Assembly: GCA_035536775.1 (NCBI GenBank)
Contig: DATLNM010000014.1
Location: 47,510 to 111,509, forward strand
DNA length: 64,000 nt
From: DATLNM01 sp035536775
Lineage (GTDB): Bacteria; Actinomycetota; CADDZG01; WHSQ01
Reading direction: 5' to 3'
A program made the position numbers and the translations under genes. Under the pieces are notes generated by a model. That model ran no database searches. It worked only from the letters and a program-made list of their open reading frames with translations, and was not told the DNA's origin. Every line of letters starts with the position of its first letter. Position 1 is the first letter of the stretch. Positions 7,874 to 15,552 of the stretch are shown piece by piece.

Positions 7874-8493
7874 CCCTCTACCTCTCTGGGCTGGGTGGTG
7901 GAAGCTCTTGCCAGAGCGTCTCTGTCCTGTGTGTCATGTCCGTTGTCGCCCTCGAGTTCCATGAGGCCGCGGCGCGCCCTCGAAAGGCGGGACTTCACGG
8001 TCCCTGCTGGCACGCCTAGTGCGATAGCCGCCTCCTCATAGGTGAGCTCCGACCACACCACGAGGGCGACTACTTCTTGGTGCTCGGGGGGCAGCTTCTT
8101 CAGCTGCTCGAGAACTGCCTTCATGCGCCGTTCGTCATCGATGCGCCCTGCGACATCGTCCGCGAGCCCGTCCTGCGGTCGCTCCTCAATTACGGCGAGC
8201 CTCTGGAGCGCGGTCTCTCGCCGCCGCCGAGACCGAATGTCATTCCGGAAGAGGTTGGTGGCTACCCCGAGGAGCCAAGGTCTGATCGAGTCGTTCGCGA
8301 GGAGAACCTCGTCGCGCCTTCTCCACGCCTCTAAGAAGGTGGCCGAGGTGAGGTCCTCCGCTTCAGCCCAGTTGCCCCGTCGGCGGAAACAGTAGTTATA
8401 GACAGAGGACGCGTGACGTTCGAACAATGTCGCAAAGGCCGCGTCGGATCCGGCCGCGGCCTGGTCCCACAGATCGCGGTCCAGTTCCTCCAT
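7870..8493 (-). CDS. ECF-type RNA polymerase sigma factor
   Basis: 207 residues starting MEELDRDLW. Region 2 covers about 10-80 (FATLFERHASSVYNYCFRR, then AEDLTSATFLEAW and PWLLGVATNL) and region 4 about 125-185 (LKKLPPEHQEVVAL, YEEAAIALGVPAGTVKSRLSRA cut as two motifs, ending SRLSRARRGL). An upstream in-frame extension is possible, but ATG 8493 fits the family N-terminus. A GGGAACC box (8522-8528, minus strand) stands 14 bases from GGACACT and could be an ECF-type promoter giving a nearly leaderless message. The downstream partner overlaps by 4 bases. Confidence 0.93.
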   Translation of the reverse strand: MEELDRDLWDQAAAGSDAAFATLFERHASSVYNYCFRRRGNWAEAEDLTSATFLEAWRRRDEVLLANDSIRPWLLGVATNLFRNDIRSRRRRETALQRLAVIEERPQDGLADDVAGRIDDERRMKAVLEQLKKLPPEHQEVVALVVWSELTYEEAAIALGVPAGTVKSRLSRARRGLMELEGDNGHDTQDRDALARASTTQPREVEG

Positions 8494-8548
8494 ACCTTTA
8501 AGTGTCCGCTGCCCACGCGCTGGTTCCCGAGATCCTTGTGGGCCCCAA

Positions 8549-8576
8549 CCGGGAGGGCGCACCAAAGCCCTCCCGG
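8549..8576. terminator. Hairpin, probable terminator
   Basis: A perfect 10-bp inverted repeat CCGGGAGGGC/GCCCTCCCGG around an 8-base loop, in the gap between the sigma gene on the minus strand and the membrane protein gene at 8826. There is no clear U-tract on either strand, so it may stop read-through or act in some other way. Confidence 0.55.
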
Positions 8577-8825
8577 AATCGAATCGGTTTCTTAGCAGCT
8601 ACCCGAAGCAACTTGTGGGACCTGCCGTTGGGGACGAACAGGTCGTGTCAGCAAGGCTGTGCCGATCCCACCTATGGCAGTTAGCGTGTGAATCACCTGG
8701 TCGGCCCCGTTGGACGCGAACGAGAAAGTCGCGGGAGGCAACAGGGCGAGGGTAACCACTCGACCTCTCGCTCCGACCGTCGCAGGAGATAGCACATTCG
8801 GACGGTCCCAGCGGCAACTTTTCTG

Positions 8826-9341
8826 ATGAGCGTCTATGAGCCGATCGGATCGACATGCGAGGTGCCGGCCCCGATACATTTCCACGTGAACATGCCAAGG
8901 CATTCCAACCGGGCGACCCGGTACACAGCGCGCCGCGCCCGCCCCCCGCTGTGCGCAGCTGTCATCTTCGGAGCTGTGGCTGGGGCTTTGGTGTTTGGAG
9001 CTCTGGGCGCCGCGGTCGGGTTGTTTGTCAACACAGTGATGGGGAGCGACTCGGGATGGGAGTGGCTCACCGCGTCCCTGATCGGGGCCGTGGTTGCTGG
9101 CTGGGTCGGAGCGACTCTGGGCTGTTTCTTCGCCGCTCACGTTATGCGTGCAGCCGACGCAAGGGCGATCTCCAGAAGGATGGCCACGTCGGTGGTCCCT
9201 GCGACCCTGGTTGGATTCGCCGTCGGTGTTCTGGCCGAGAATCTCCACCCATCGCTCTTCATCATTTCGCTGCTCGGATTTCCACTCTTCGCCGCGCCCG
9301 CACTGGCTTGCTCTCGTTCCCGAAGCACGACTGTCTCCTAG
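8826..9341 (+). CDS. Polytopic membrane protein, unknown
   Basis: 171 residues with a basic N-terminus (ATRYTARRARPP), then three or four hydrophobic segments at about 43-70, 84-108, 120-140 and 140-160. Gly/Ala-rich helices such as GAVAGALVFGALGAAVG resemble those in the membrane protein at 1552. No motif of known function. The start is uncertain: ATG 8826 has no clear RBS, and ATG 8892 is a good alternative. It stands alone on the plus strand, next to the divergent sigma unit. Confidence 0.6.
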   Translation: MSVYEPIGSTCEVPAPIHFHVNMPRHSNRATRYTARRARPPLCAAVIFGAVAGALVFGALGAAVGLFVNTVMGSDSGWEWLTASLIGAVVAGWVGATLGCFFAAHVMRAADARAISRRMATSVVPATLVGFAVGVLAENLHPSLFIISLLGFPLFAAPALACSRSRSTTVS

Positions 9342-9431
9342 TATCGAACACTGGCCGATCACCATCGTGCCAACAAGGTTGATGCCCGGCTGACGGGGTT
9401 CTCCTCTCTCCGATTGCAGCGGCGCAACGAG

Positions 9432-9755
9432 CTACTCCGACTTCACTGCGACGACGCGTTCGACCCCGCCAGCTCGACCCAGTCGTTCGCGTTGAACTAC
9501 GTCGAAGCCGAGTCCCTCGAGCTGATCTGCCGGTCGGCGCGTCATGTGCTCCCCCTCGAGCCGCCGAGAGAAGAACTCGATCACCTTCTGCAGCCACAGC
9601 GCGGAGCTAAGACCACCTCCAGACTCCCCAGTCTCGATCCTGACGCCACTGGCCACATCATGTCGCTCACTCGGAATCAACAAGGCATCGTTGTCGGGAT
9701 AGCCGCGCTCCCGCTCGGTTCGTGCCGTTTGTTCAGGCTTCAGAAGGTGAAACAT
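9432..9755 (-). pseudogene. Remnant of the C-terminus of a class I SAM methyltransferase
   Basis: The last 55 codons read like the end of actinobacterial SAM-dependent methyltransferases of the UbiE/Methyltransf_11 type: GEHMTRRPADQLEGLGF, then VVQRERLG and VERVVAVK. The SAM-binding Rossmann core with its GxGxG motif is not present upstream in any frame, and the first 50 codons do not resemble the family. I read it as a 5'-truncated relic. The stop lies inside the gap before the sigma gene at 9806. Confidence 0.5.
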
Positions 9756-9805
9756 AGGCAGCTATGGCGGACATATGGGGTCGTAGGCCTACCTAGGAGG
9801 CGACC

Positions 9806-10354
9806 CTGAAGAGTCATCCGAGAGATCTCATCGAAGCTCTTTACAAGGAGCATGCCGATCGGGTCCTGAGGTACGCACAGCGACGAGTACCAACCCACGA
9901 CGCCGAGGAGGTCGTCGCGCAAACCTTCCTCGTCGCGTGGCGACGAGTCCACGACGTCCCACTTGAAAACCCGCTCCCTTGGTTGTTCGGGATAGCGCGT
10001 AACGTCATCCGCAACCTTCAACGCTCAGACAGACGGCAGACACGAGTAGCGACGCGCATCGCCATGCTTCGACCAGAACCCGCCGAAACCGGAGCTAAAC
10101 ACGAGCTGCCCGACGAACTTCGTGAGGCGCTCGCCTCCTTATCCCCTCTCGACCGTGAAGTCCTGCTCCTTGTCGCCTGGGAGGAACTCGACCACTCTCA
10201 AGCAGCCGCGGCGATGGGCTGGTCGAAGACGAACTTCCGACTCCGCCTCCATCGAGCGCGTAAGCGCTTACGGCAACGACTCACCAACGCCGATCAGCCT
10301 TTTCCACGATCGTCATTGACCCACACAACGCCAGCACGGGAGGAAGCCCGATGA
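9806..10354 (+). CDS. ECF-type RNA polymerase sigma factor with probable CTG start
   Basis: About 182 residues. Region 2 (about 8-70) begins DLIEALYKEHADRVLRYAQR and holds EEVVAQTFLVAW and PWLFGIARNV. Region 4 (about 105-160) holds LSPLDREVLLLVAWEEL, an HTH AAAAMGWSKTNF and an arginine-rich end. An in-frame TAG at 9794-9796 excludes any earlier start, and no ATG, GTG or TTG occurs until 9983, which would remove region 2. A perfect AGGAGG (9795-9800) stands 5 bases before CTG 9806, so CTG is the likely start. Its end overlaps the partner gene at 10351 by ATGA. Confidence 0.88.
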   Translation: MKSHPRDLIEALYKEHADRVLRYAQRRVPTHDAEEVVAQTFLVAWRRVHDVPLENPLPWLFGIARNVIRNLQRSDRRQTRVATRIAMLRPEPAETGAKHELPDELREALASLSPLDREVLLLVAWEELDHSQAAAAMGWSKTNFRLRLHRARKRLRQRLTNADQPFPRSSLTHTTPAREEAR

Positions 10355-11268
10355 AGCAAGAGACCGACGACATGATGCTGCTTCAAACTCACAACCCCAT
10401 TCCGGAAACGAGTAAGTCCGACTGGGCCGACAGCGACGCGGGGCGCGCTCTCTTCTCCCGGATCGAAGCGCACCTAGGGCAGGTCAGGCCCGCCCCAAGG
10501 CAGCCTCGGTGGCGGCGGCCAACCGTAACCATCCCGATCTTTGTGGTGCTCAGCGCCACCGGTTTGTTGTTCGCATCAGCAATCGCCGGCGACAAGGTCA
10601 TCAACGTTGCGGCCGAGGAAGCGCTCTTTAACCCCGCGGCGGTCGAACGAGAGTTGGCCGCCCAAGGCATCCAGGCTCAGGTACAGGTCGTCCCTGTCAA
10701 CGACTTCCTGGTAGGCAAGTGGTTCCACTTGTACTTCCACCCGCGAGCGCAGGTCGATGACGAGACCTTCCATCTGCTGCAGAGCTATGTCGGCGTCATC
10801 AACGGGGCATCCGAGTCTGTTCTGGAGCGCTGCCCCATCGGCGACTGTGCTCGCACCTCCCTGCTCGAGATCCCCGGGAGCGTCAAAGGCCCAATGACCT
10901 TGGTCGTAGGACGCCAGCCCCAGCCCGGTGAGGAGTACTGGGCCGAAGAAATCGATTGGGACAATGAGCTTGCCCCCAGTGGAGCGCTCTACTGCCTTCG
11001 CCTCGAAGACAAGACCCCGACAGAGGCCGGTCCCCTCTTGCGTAACCTCGGCTACGAGATCATCTGGGTACATGAAGCGGACAAGACCAGCAGTGAAGTG
11101 GCGTCCCCGCCCGCCGGGTCCATGATCACGTTCGCATTCTTCCGCGGACCCGACGTCGTGGACGTAAGAACCGCCGAACCTGCAATGGCAGAGAGATACA
11201 AGGCGGCGGGCGGCACCCCCTCGCAGGAACATCCGCGGAGTTCCGCCCCCTGGGCACCGGATTGCTAG
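10351..11268 (+). CDS. Single-pass membrane partner of ECF sigma
   Basis: 305 residues: an unusually long cytoplasmic part (about 1-56, ending in a Pro/Arg-rich stretch), one transmembrane segment (about 58-80), then an outside domain of about 225 residues with a cysteine pair near CPIGDC and single cysteines near the end. ATG 10351 overlaps the sigma stop. The outside part starts after GDKVINVAAEEALF and shows no domain that I recognise. The role as anti-sigma or sensor is inferred from coupling and topology. Confidence 0.83.
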   Translation: MKQETDDMMLLQTHNPIPETSKSDWADSDAGRALFSRIEAHLGQVRPAPRQPRWRRPTVTIPIFVVLSATGLLFASAIAGDKVINVAAEEALFNPAAVERELAAQGIQAQVQVVPVNDFLVGKWFHLYFHPRAQVDDETFHLLQSYVGVINGASESVLERCPIGDCARTSLLEIPGSVKGPMTLVVGRQPQPGEEYWAEEIDWDNELAPSGALYCLRLEDKTPTEAGPLLRNLGYEIIWVHEADKTSSEVASPPAGSMITFAFFRGPDVVDVRTAEPAMAERYKAAGGTPSQEHPRSSAPWAPDC

Positions 11269-11300
11269 GTCGATAGCTAGCTGCTTGACGGTACGCGAAA

Positions 11301-11324
11301 GGAGCCCGGCTTGCGCCGGGCTCC
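11301..11324 (+). terminator. Hairpin terminator after the 9806-10351 sigma unit
   Basis: A perfect 10-bp stem GGAGCCCGGC/GCCGGGCTCC with a TTGC tetraloop, 33 bases after the stop of the sigma partner gene. There is no strong T-tract, as is common in high-GC actinobacteria. Confidence 0.75.
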
Positions 11325-11394
11325 CGACGTGCCGGGTGAGGAGGGGTTACCCGGCGGCCGCCGCAGGGGCCGGGAGTAGCGCGAGACTTGCCAG

Positions 11395-11994
11395 GTGAAT
11401 TCCTGGCCGGAAGTGATCGTTGGCGGCACCCATGAGCCTTATGTCGATCGCGTTGTGGACGAAATGCCCTACATCACGCGCCCCAAGACCGTGGCAGCTT
11501 TCGGAACTGTGCACGGCTACCCGTGGAGTCTGGTCCTGTTTCAGAAGCAGCGTGATTCCGAAGACGAACAAGACATGGCCCCGGACGACCATCCGAAGCC
11601 GGCTCGATTCGAATTCTTCCTTGGGGGCACCCCGGGCCTTCCGGGTTCTGCGCCTGGTGGGCTGGGTGGGGGCGGTGGAGAGATCAACATTCGGGACGGA
11701 GCCCATATCGATACCACCGCACACAGTTGGCCGACCGACCCACCGGTTATGGGATACGTCGTATTCACTAGTGATGACGCCCTTGAGTTACAGGTCAATC
11801 CCGATGACGCCGAGGCACAAAGGTTTCCGGTCGAACGTCACCTCGAGGGATTCCCAAAGTTCTGCGTCTTCTTCCCCCCGTTCGCAGTTCCGGGGACCAT
11901 CGCCGCCCTTGACGCATCTGGCAACGTCCTGCATCAACGGACGCTAATCTCGGGCGAGGTTCCCGTGGGCGCGGTCTTCGGCGGCGGCGATTAG
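11395..11994 (+). CDS. Protein with the same outside module as sigma partners, probably 5'-truncated
   Basis: 199 residues with neither signal peptide nor transmembrane segment. From about residue 30 it follows the pattern of the module found in the sigma partners at 22921 (C-terminal domain) and 25480: a GTVHGYPWSLVLF strand pair, a Gly-rich turn, VMGYVVFTSDD, then FCVFFPPF and IAALDASGN. GTG 11395 is the first start after an in-frame TAG and has no RBS. A lost 5' part, with signal or membrane anchor, is likely. A Pro/Gly-rich insert lies at about 78-95. Confidence 0.6.
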   Translation: MNSWPEVIVGGTHEPYVDRVVDEMPYITRPKTVAAFGTVHGYPWSLVLFQKQRDSEDEQDMAPDDHPKPARFEFFLGGTPGLPGSAPGGLGGGGGEINIRDGAHIDTTAHSWPTDPPVMGYVVFTSDDALELQVNPDDAEAQRFPVERHLEGFPKFCVFFPPFAVPGTIAALDASGNVLHQRTLISGEVPVGAVFGGGD

Positions 11995-12063
11995 CGAACA
12001 CGCGTAGAGGCCCGGCTGCTGACCGATGGAAGGCCGCCCTGTCGCCTCCGCCCAACCCGAGTC

Positions 12064-12675
12064 TTAGCGTTGCAGGAAGGTAGCGATCTTCTCTTGTACC
12101 TCGGCGCTGCGAACTAGATCCCAGTGGTCGAGGCCCGCAAAGTATTCGTGCTCTGCGCCATACAAGGCAGCAACGGGAGTGCCGCGCTCCTCGCGGAACT
12201 CGTCGCCTGAGATCACGAGTACTGGGCACCTCAATAAGGGCACCGAGATGCCACGCTTCCTCTCCCCGCGTGCGAGCGATGACTCCGGTCGGCAGGCAAC
12301 ACCTTCGGGAAAGGCTCCGTAAACAACCTCAGGATTAAACGTCCCTTCCTCCAACGGTGCGTCCGGCACGAACCCCTGGACCTCGCCAGGAGGGCTGGGC
12401 TCCATGAGGATCACGGCTGAACAATCGATTGTTTCAGCAGCCATCAAAGCCACAAGTCCACCCATGCTCCAGCCACAAAGGCCGACCGGCTTCCCCGTCT
12501 TCTTGCACGCGGCGACCACTTGGTCTCGATAGTCATCCATAGAAGCGCGCCCAACGTCCAGGTCTTCCTGTAGGTCGACGGTTACGACATCGATGGCGGA
12601 GAAGCTCTCCTGCCACCCATCGAAGATCCACGGTCCACTGCCTGCGCCATGCACGAGAAGCAAAGATTTCGTCAT
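12064..12675 (-). CDS. Alpha/beta hydrolase
   Basis: 203 residues, short for the fold but with all landmarks: LLLVHGAGSG near the N-terminus (oxyanion HG), nucleophile Ser in GWSMGG (about residue 70), a candidate Asp in VISGDEF (about 160), and His in GLDHWDL (about 185). No signal peptide, so it is cytosolic. Family members hydrolyse esters or act as lactonases or thioesterases; nothing fixes the substrate. The small membrane protein gene at 12799 lies upstream on the same strand. Confidence 0.9.
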   Translation of the reverse strand: MTKSLLLVHGAGSGPWIFDGWQESFSAIDVVTVDLQEDLDVGRASMDDYRDQVVAACKKTGKPVGLCGWSMGGLVALMAAETIDCSAVILMEPSPPGEVQGFVPDAPLEEGTFNPEVVYGAFPEGVACRPESSLARGERKRGISVPLLRCPVLVISGDEFREERGTPVAALYGAEHEYFAGLDHWDLVRSAEVQEKIATFLQR

Positions 12676-12798
12676 CGCCCCCAGTCTCCCGCGTTGCTTG
12701 CTTACGGGCCAAGCCCGACCCTTCGGGCGACGTCGCAGTCGAGGAACGAGGACCGACTGAGCCCGACTCGAACTCGCAGCGTGCGGTTGCGTGGAGGT

Positions 12799-12912
12799 CT
12801 ATTCGTTGAACGTTTCGACCCACGCCCAGCCGAAGTATCCAATCAACAAGATAAGGACGACGATCAGAAGCAGGAAAGCAGCGCGACCTAGCAAGGAGAA
12901 CCCGTCCTTCAT
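12799..12912 (-). CDS. 37-residue single-pass small membrane protein
   Basis: ATG 12912 to TAG 12799. A short polar start (MKDGFSLLGR) precedes about 20 strongly hydrophobic residues (AAFLLLIVVLILLIGYFG), then WAWVETFNE. The amphipathic start, clean hydrophobic core and charged end look like a real membrane microprotein rather than chance, but the RBS is weak. The hydrolase gene at 12064 lies 123 bases downstream on the same strand. Function unknown. Confidence 0.55.
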   Translation of the reverse strand: MKDGFSLLGRAAFLLLIVVLILLIGYFGWAWVETFNE

Positions 12913-13119
12913 AGATCTAGCCTATTCCGGCGAGGACGCAGCCGCGAAGGATGACCGTTCGAGTCGGACACTCAGCGGCGGGCCTAACGTGGCGTCGTTA
13001 TAAACGGCCGCGCCGCACATAAGGGGAGCTATCGGGAACCAGAGCACGCGGAGTAACGTCATACGAGAGATGAATGCTGAGCACACACAGCGGCTGACTA
13101 ACAGGTCGCCACGGGCGCT

Positions 13120-13671
13120 GTGACCCGTTTAGGGCTGGTCGCTCTCGTGATCCTCACATCGTGCACGGGAACCGGTGAGGACCCGGTCGTTACTGCGTCG
13201 CCGCGTCATGAGCTCGCCTGGGTGAGCATCCCTCGGGACGGCGGTGGGTTCGGCGTCCCGACCGACTGGCACAGCAAGGTTGCCGGCACGAAGCACTTCG
13301 GTGGCTTGGTCGCCGCAACCCGGCCGAAGATCACCCAGAACGTCATCCACGCGGACGACGACGGGCTTGGCGGCGGCGTCCGTTACGTCCGCCCCGAGAG
13401 GCTCCGCCCTGACGACGCCTTCATCTCCCTGACGTTTCATATCGCCTTGACAGGTCGCGGAACGAAGAACCACCTTCCCAGCGAAGTCGTCGCCGCAGAC
13501 TTCTCCGACTCGGTAGACAAGCATCTCGGCGTCCCGTTTCGAGAGGTGGATGGTTGGCGGAACGACGACCTGAGTGTGAGGGTTCGCTACTGGATAGGTC
13601 CGGACGCGTCGGATGACACGAAAGCCGAGCTCGAGATGATCCTCGAACGGATCGAACTGCCTAAGCGCTGA
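13120..13671 (+). CDS. Putative lipoprotein, unknown function
   Basis: 183 residues starting at GTG 13120. The N-terminus MTRLGLVALVILTSC is a compact lipoprotein signal with a LTSC lipobox (Cys15), so the protein should be lipid-anchored outside the membrane. The mature domain holds an early GFGVPTDWH segment like the start of domains in other envelope proteins here, and only the lipobox cysteine. The next gene begins 9 bases downstream. No family recognised. Confidence 0.75.
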   Translation: MTRLGLVALVILTSCTGTGEDPVVTASPRHELAWVSIPRDGGGFGVPTDWHSKVAGTKHFGGLVAATRPKITQNVIHADDDGLGGGVRYVRPERLRPDDAFISLTFHIALTGRGTKNHLPSEVVAADFSDSVDKHLGVPFREVDGWRNDDLSVRVRYWIGPDASDDTKAELEMILERIELPKR

Positions 13672-13680
13672 TTCGCATCA

Positions 13681-14064
13681 GTGCACTCTCTTGGTTTTTG
13701 GCCGAAGGACCCTCCGACCGAAGACGCAACCTACTACCGACCAGAAATATCGGGACCCGATTACGCTGGCTCCATGGAGGTGCGACCGGTCGACCCCCGA
13801 GACACTGAGATTGAGGTCGACTCTCCGATTTATCGCGTGTTCTTCTGGGAACGTCAAAGCGACCAGCCCTATTCAGGCTTCAAATCGGACGAGTACGAGA
13901 TAGCCGAGGCCCGAGACGTGCACGAAATGACTCAATGGGCAGAGGCGAACGCTGGTGACCGGACCTTCACGGTCTACGTGGTTGTGGACAAAACACTCGT
14001 TCGACTGTCGGGCCGGGATCCCACTGCAGAGCAGGGCGTTCTTGATGCAAGGTGCGACCCTTGA
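13681..14064 (+). CDS. Small conserved hypothetical protein
   Basis: 127 residues starting at GTG 13681, 9 bases after the lipoprotein gene, so probably co-transcribed. There is no signal or membrane segment, so it is likely cytosolic. The pattern YRVFFWERQ, then ARDVHEMTQWAEANAG, then YVVVDKTLVRLSGRDPT resembles a type of small protein seen widely in actinobacteria without known function. N-terminus and start codon are less certain than the body. Confidence 0.6.
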   Translation: MHSLGFWPKDPPTEDATYYRPEISGPDYAGSMEVRPVDPRDTEIEVDSPIYRVFFWERQSDQPYSGFKSDEYEIAEARDVHEMTQWAEANAGDRTFTVYVVVDKTLVRLSGRDPTAEQGVLDARCDP

Positions 14065-14071
14065 GTCGAGC

Positions 14072-14785
14072 TTACGGATACAAGATCATCGGTAGTTCGC
14101 TGAGTAGGACGATCGTGAAGCTCGCATCTCGAAGACTTCCTTGCAGGTCGTAGATCCGCACTTCTTCGACGGCTTCTGACCTTTCATCACAGATGGTCGA
14201 GGTGTTTGCGATGAGAGGAGCGTTGCCGAGGTTCCGTACAGTCACGATGACCTCATACGCATCCGGTGGGCAGGATGGCGGTTGCTGTAGTCCGGCCCTG
14301 TGGCTGTCGAAATCGACGTGATAGATGCCGGTCGTCGTGCGACGAGCGGTGATCCCCGCGATGTCGCAACCGTATTTGGGAAACCAGGGGATAGGTGGAG
14401 GGTCGGTGTCCCTGTATGCCGTGCCAGGCACGCTGGCATATTCACCCCCGATAGAGCTCTCAACGTTGGCCTTGGCCACCACGACCCCGACTTCACAGGT
14501 GGTTTCCTCGTACTCATCAGGGATGCGTCCCCCGAGGTTCTTGGCGTCCGGCGCGCGCGTGATGATGTTTTCCGGCAGGTAACCGCTGTCGTCGGTCGCA
14601 ACCAGGCGGCGCCGTCTGTCCTCGAGGATCGCGTCTGCCCCGACCGCGTGTAAGCCATCGACCCGATGTGAGTTGCGCGCAAAGCGCGCAACGTCCGCGA
14701 CCGTGCGAGCGACCGCCGGGGTGGCGAGCGCGACGACCGCGCCAATGGCAAAGAAAGCTAGCGCTCTGATCCAGGAACCTTTCAA
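14072..14785 (-). CDS. Secreted repeat-family protein, tandem copy 2
   Basis: 237 residues. TTG 14785 is preferred: AAAGGAGGGG stands right before it, and from there the N-terminus (KGSWIRALAFFAIGAVVALA) aligns with the paralogue at 14819. A signal peptide or anchor (about 5-27) ends at VARTV. The family pattern follows: VADVARFARNSHRVDGLHAV, RRLVATDDSGYLPENII and APDAKNLGG, then a cysteine-containing beta-rich domain. A third member is at 26937. It lies 33 bases behind its twin, in one operon with it and the gene at 15553. Confidence 0.83.
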   Translation of the reverse strand: MKGSWIRALAFFAIGAVVALATPAVARTVADVARFARNSHRVDGLHAVGADAILEDRRRRLVATDDSGYLPENIITRAPDAKNLGGRIPDEYEETTCEVGVVVAKANVESSIGGEYASVPGTAYRDTDPPPIPWFPKYGCDIAGITARRTTTGIYHVDFDSHRAGLQQPPSCPPDAYEVIVTVRNLGNAPLIANTSTICDERSEAVEEVRIYDLQGSLRDASFTIVLLSELPMILYP

Positions 14786-14818
14786 TTCCCCTCCTTTAGT
14801 TTTGAGGTCGCGGAGCAC

Positions 14819-15520
14819 TCAGGGAAGTGGCATCGCGGGGAGCTCGGTGAGCAAGACGATGGTGAACGTCGCATCGCGTAGCGCGCCGCTAACGTCATAG
14901 ATGCGCACTTCTTCGACCGTGTGTACGCGCTCGTCGCAAATGGTGGAGGTGTTTGCTATGAGGGGTCGTTCAGGGTTCTGCGACTTCACCGTGACGACCA
15001 CCTCATGTTTCGGCGCCTGGCATTCGGTCATGATGTTCGGAGAGAAATCAACGTGGTACACCCCGGTCGCCACATGGCGTGCTTTGACCTCGAGGACCAT
15101 GCACTGACGGTTGGGTAACTGCGGGGGCGGCGGACCCCCGACGGCGTCCTGGTACGCAGCGCCTTCGGTAGGCTCGTACGCCGGTCCGATGGATGCAGGG
15201 ACGAGGGCGCGCCCGGTGACGACGCCAACTTCGCATACCGACTCCTCGTATTGCGGAGGCAACTGGCCTCCCAGGCGAGACGCGTCGGGTGCCCGCGTGA
15301 TGATGTTTTCCGGCAGGTAACCGCTGTCGCCGGTTGCAACCAGGCGGCCCCGCCTGTCCTCCGGCGTAGCCTCCGCGCCCACGGCATGGAAGCCATCGAC
15401 CCGATGTGAGTTGCGCGCGAACCGCGCGAAGTCAGCGACAGTACGAGCTAATGCGGGCGATGTAAGAGCAACGACGGCACCGACGACGAAGAAGACGGCT
15501 GGCTTGACCCAAGCTTGCAT
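14819..15520 (-). CDS. Secreted repeat-family protein, tandem copy 1
   Basis: 233 residues starting at ATG 15520 with AGGAGG 8 bases upstream. A signal peptide or anchor (about 5-25) ends at LARTV. It shares with the copy at 14072 the pattern ADFARFARNSHRVDGFHAV, GRLVATGDSGYLPENII, a central EVGV segment, IANTSTICDER and a VEEVRIYD end. Long nucleotide stretches are nearly identical between the copies (for example around 14559-14595 and 15295-15331), showing fairly recent duplication. Role unknown; probably exported. Confidence 0.85.
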   Translation of the reverse strand: MQAWVKPAVFFVVGAVVALTSPALARTVADFARFARNSHRVDGFHAVGAEATPEDRRGRLVATGDSGYLPENIITRAPDASRLGGQLPPQYEESVCEVGVVTGRALVPASIGPAYEPTEGAAYQDAVGGPPPPQLPNRQCMVLEVKARHVATGVYHVDFSPNIMTECQAPKHEVVVTVKSQNPERPLIANTSTICDERVHTVEEVRIYDVSGALRDATFTIVLLTELPAMPLP

Positions 15521-15552
15521 GTGGTCCTCCTAAGCTTTCAAAGGCAGCGGCC

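Noticed and set aside
7000..8041. Long plus-strand frame opposite the 7112 partner gene and sigma gene
   Set aside because: It is antisense to two genes that are recognisable and coupled by ATGA; no domain or RBS supports it.
8592..9365. 257-codon frame on the minus strand
   Set aside because: It overlaps the plus-strand membrane protein at 8826, its product is rich in Arg/Gly/His with no domain, and no RBS precedes it. The plus-strand frame gives proper membrane helices.
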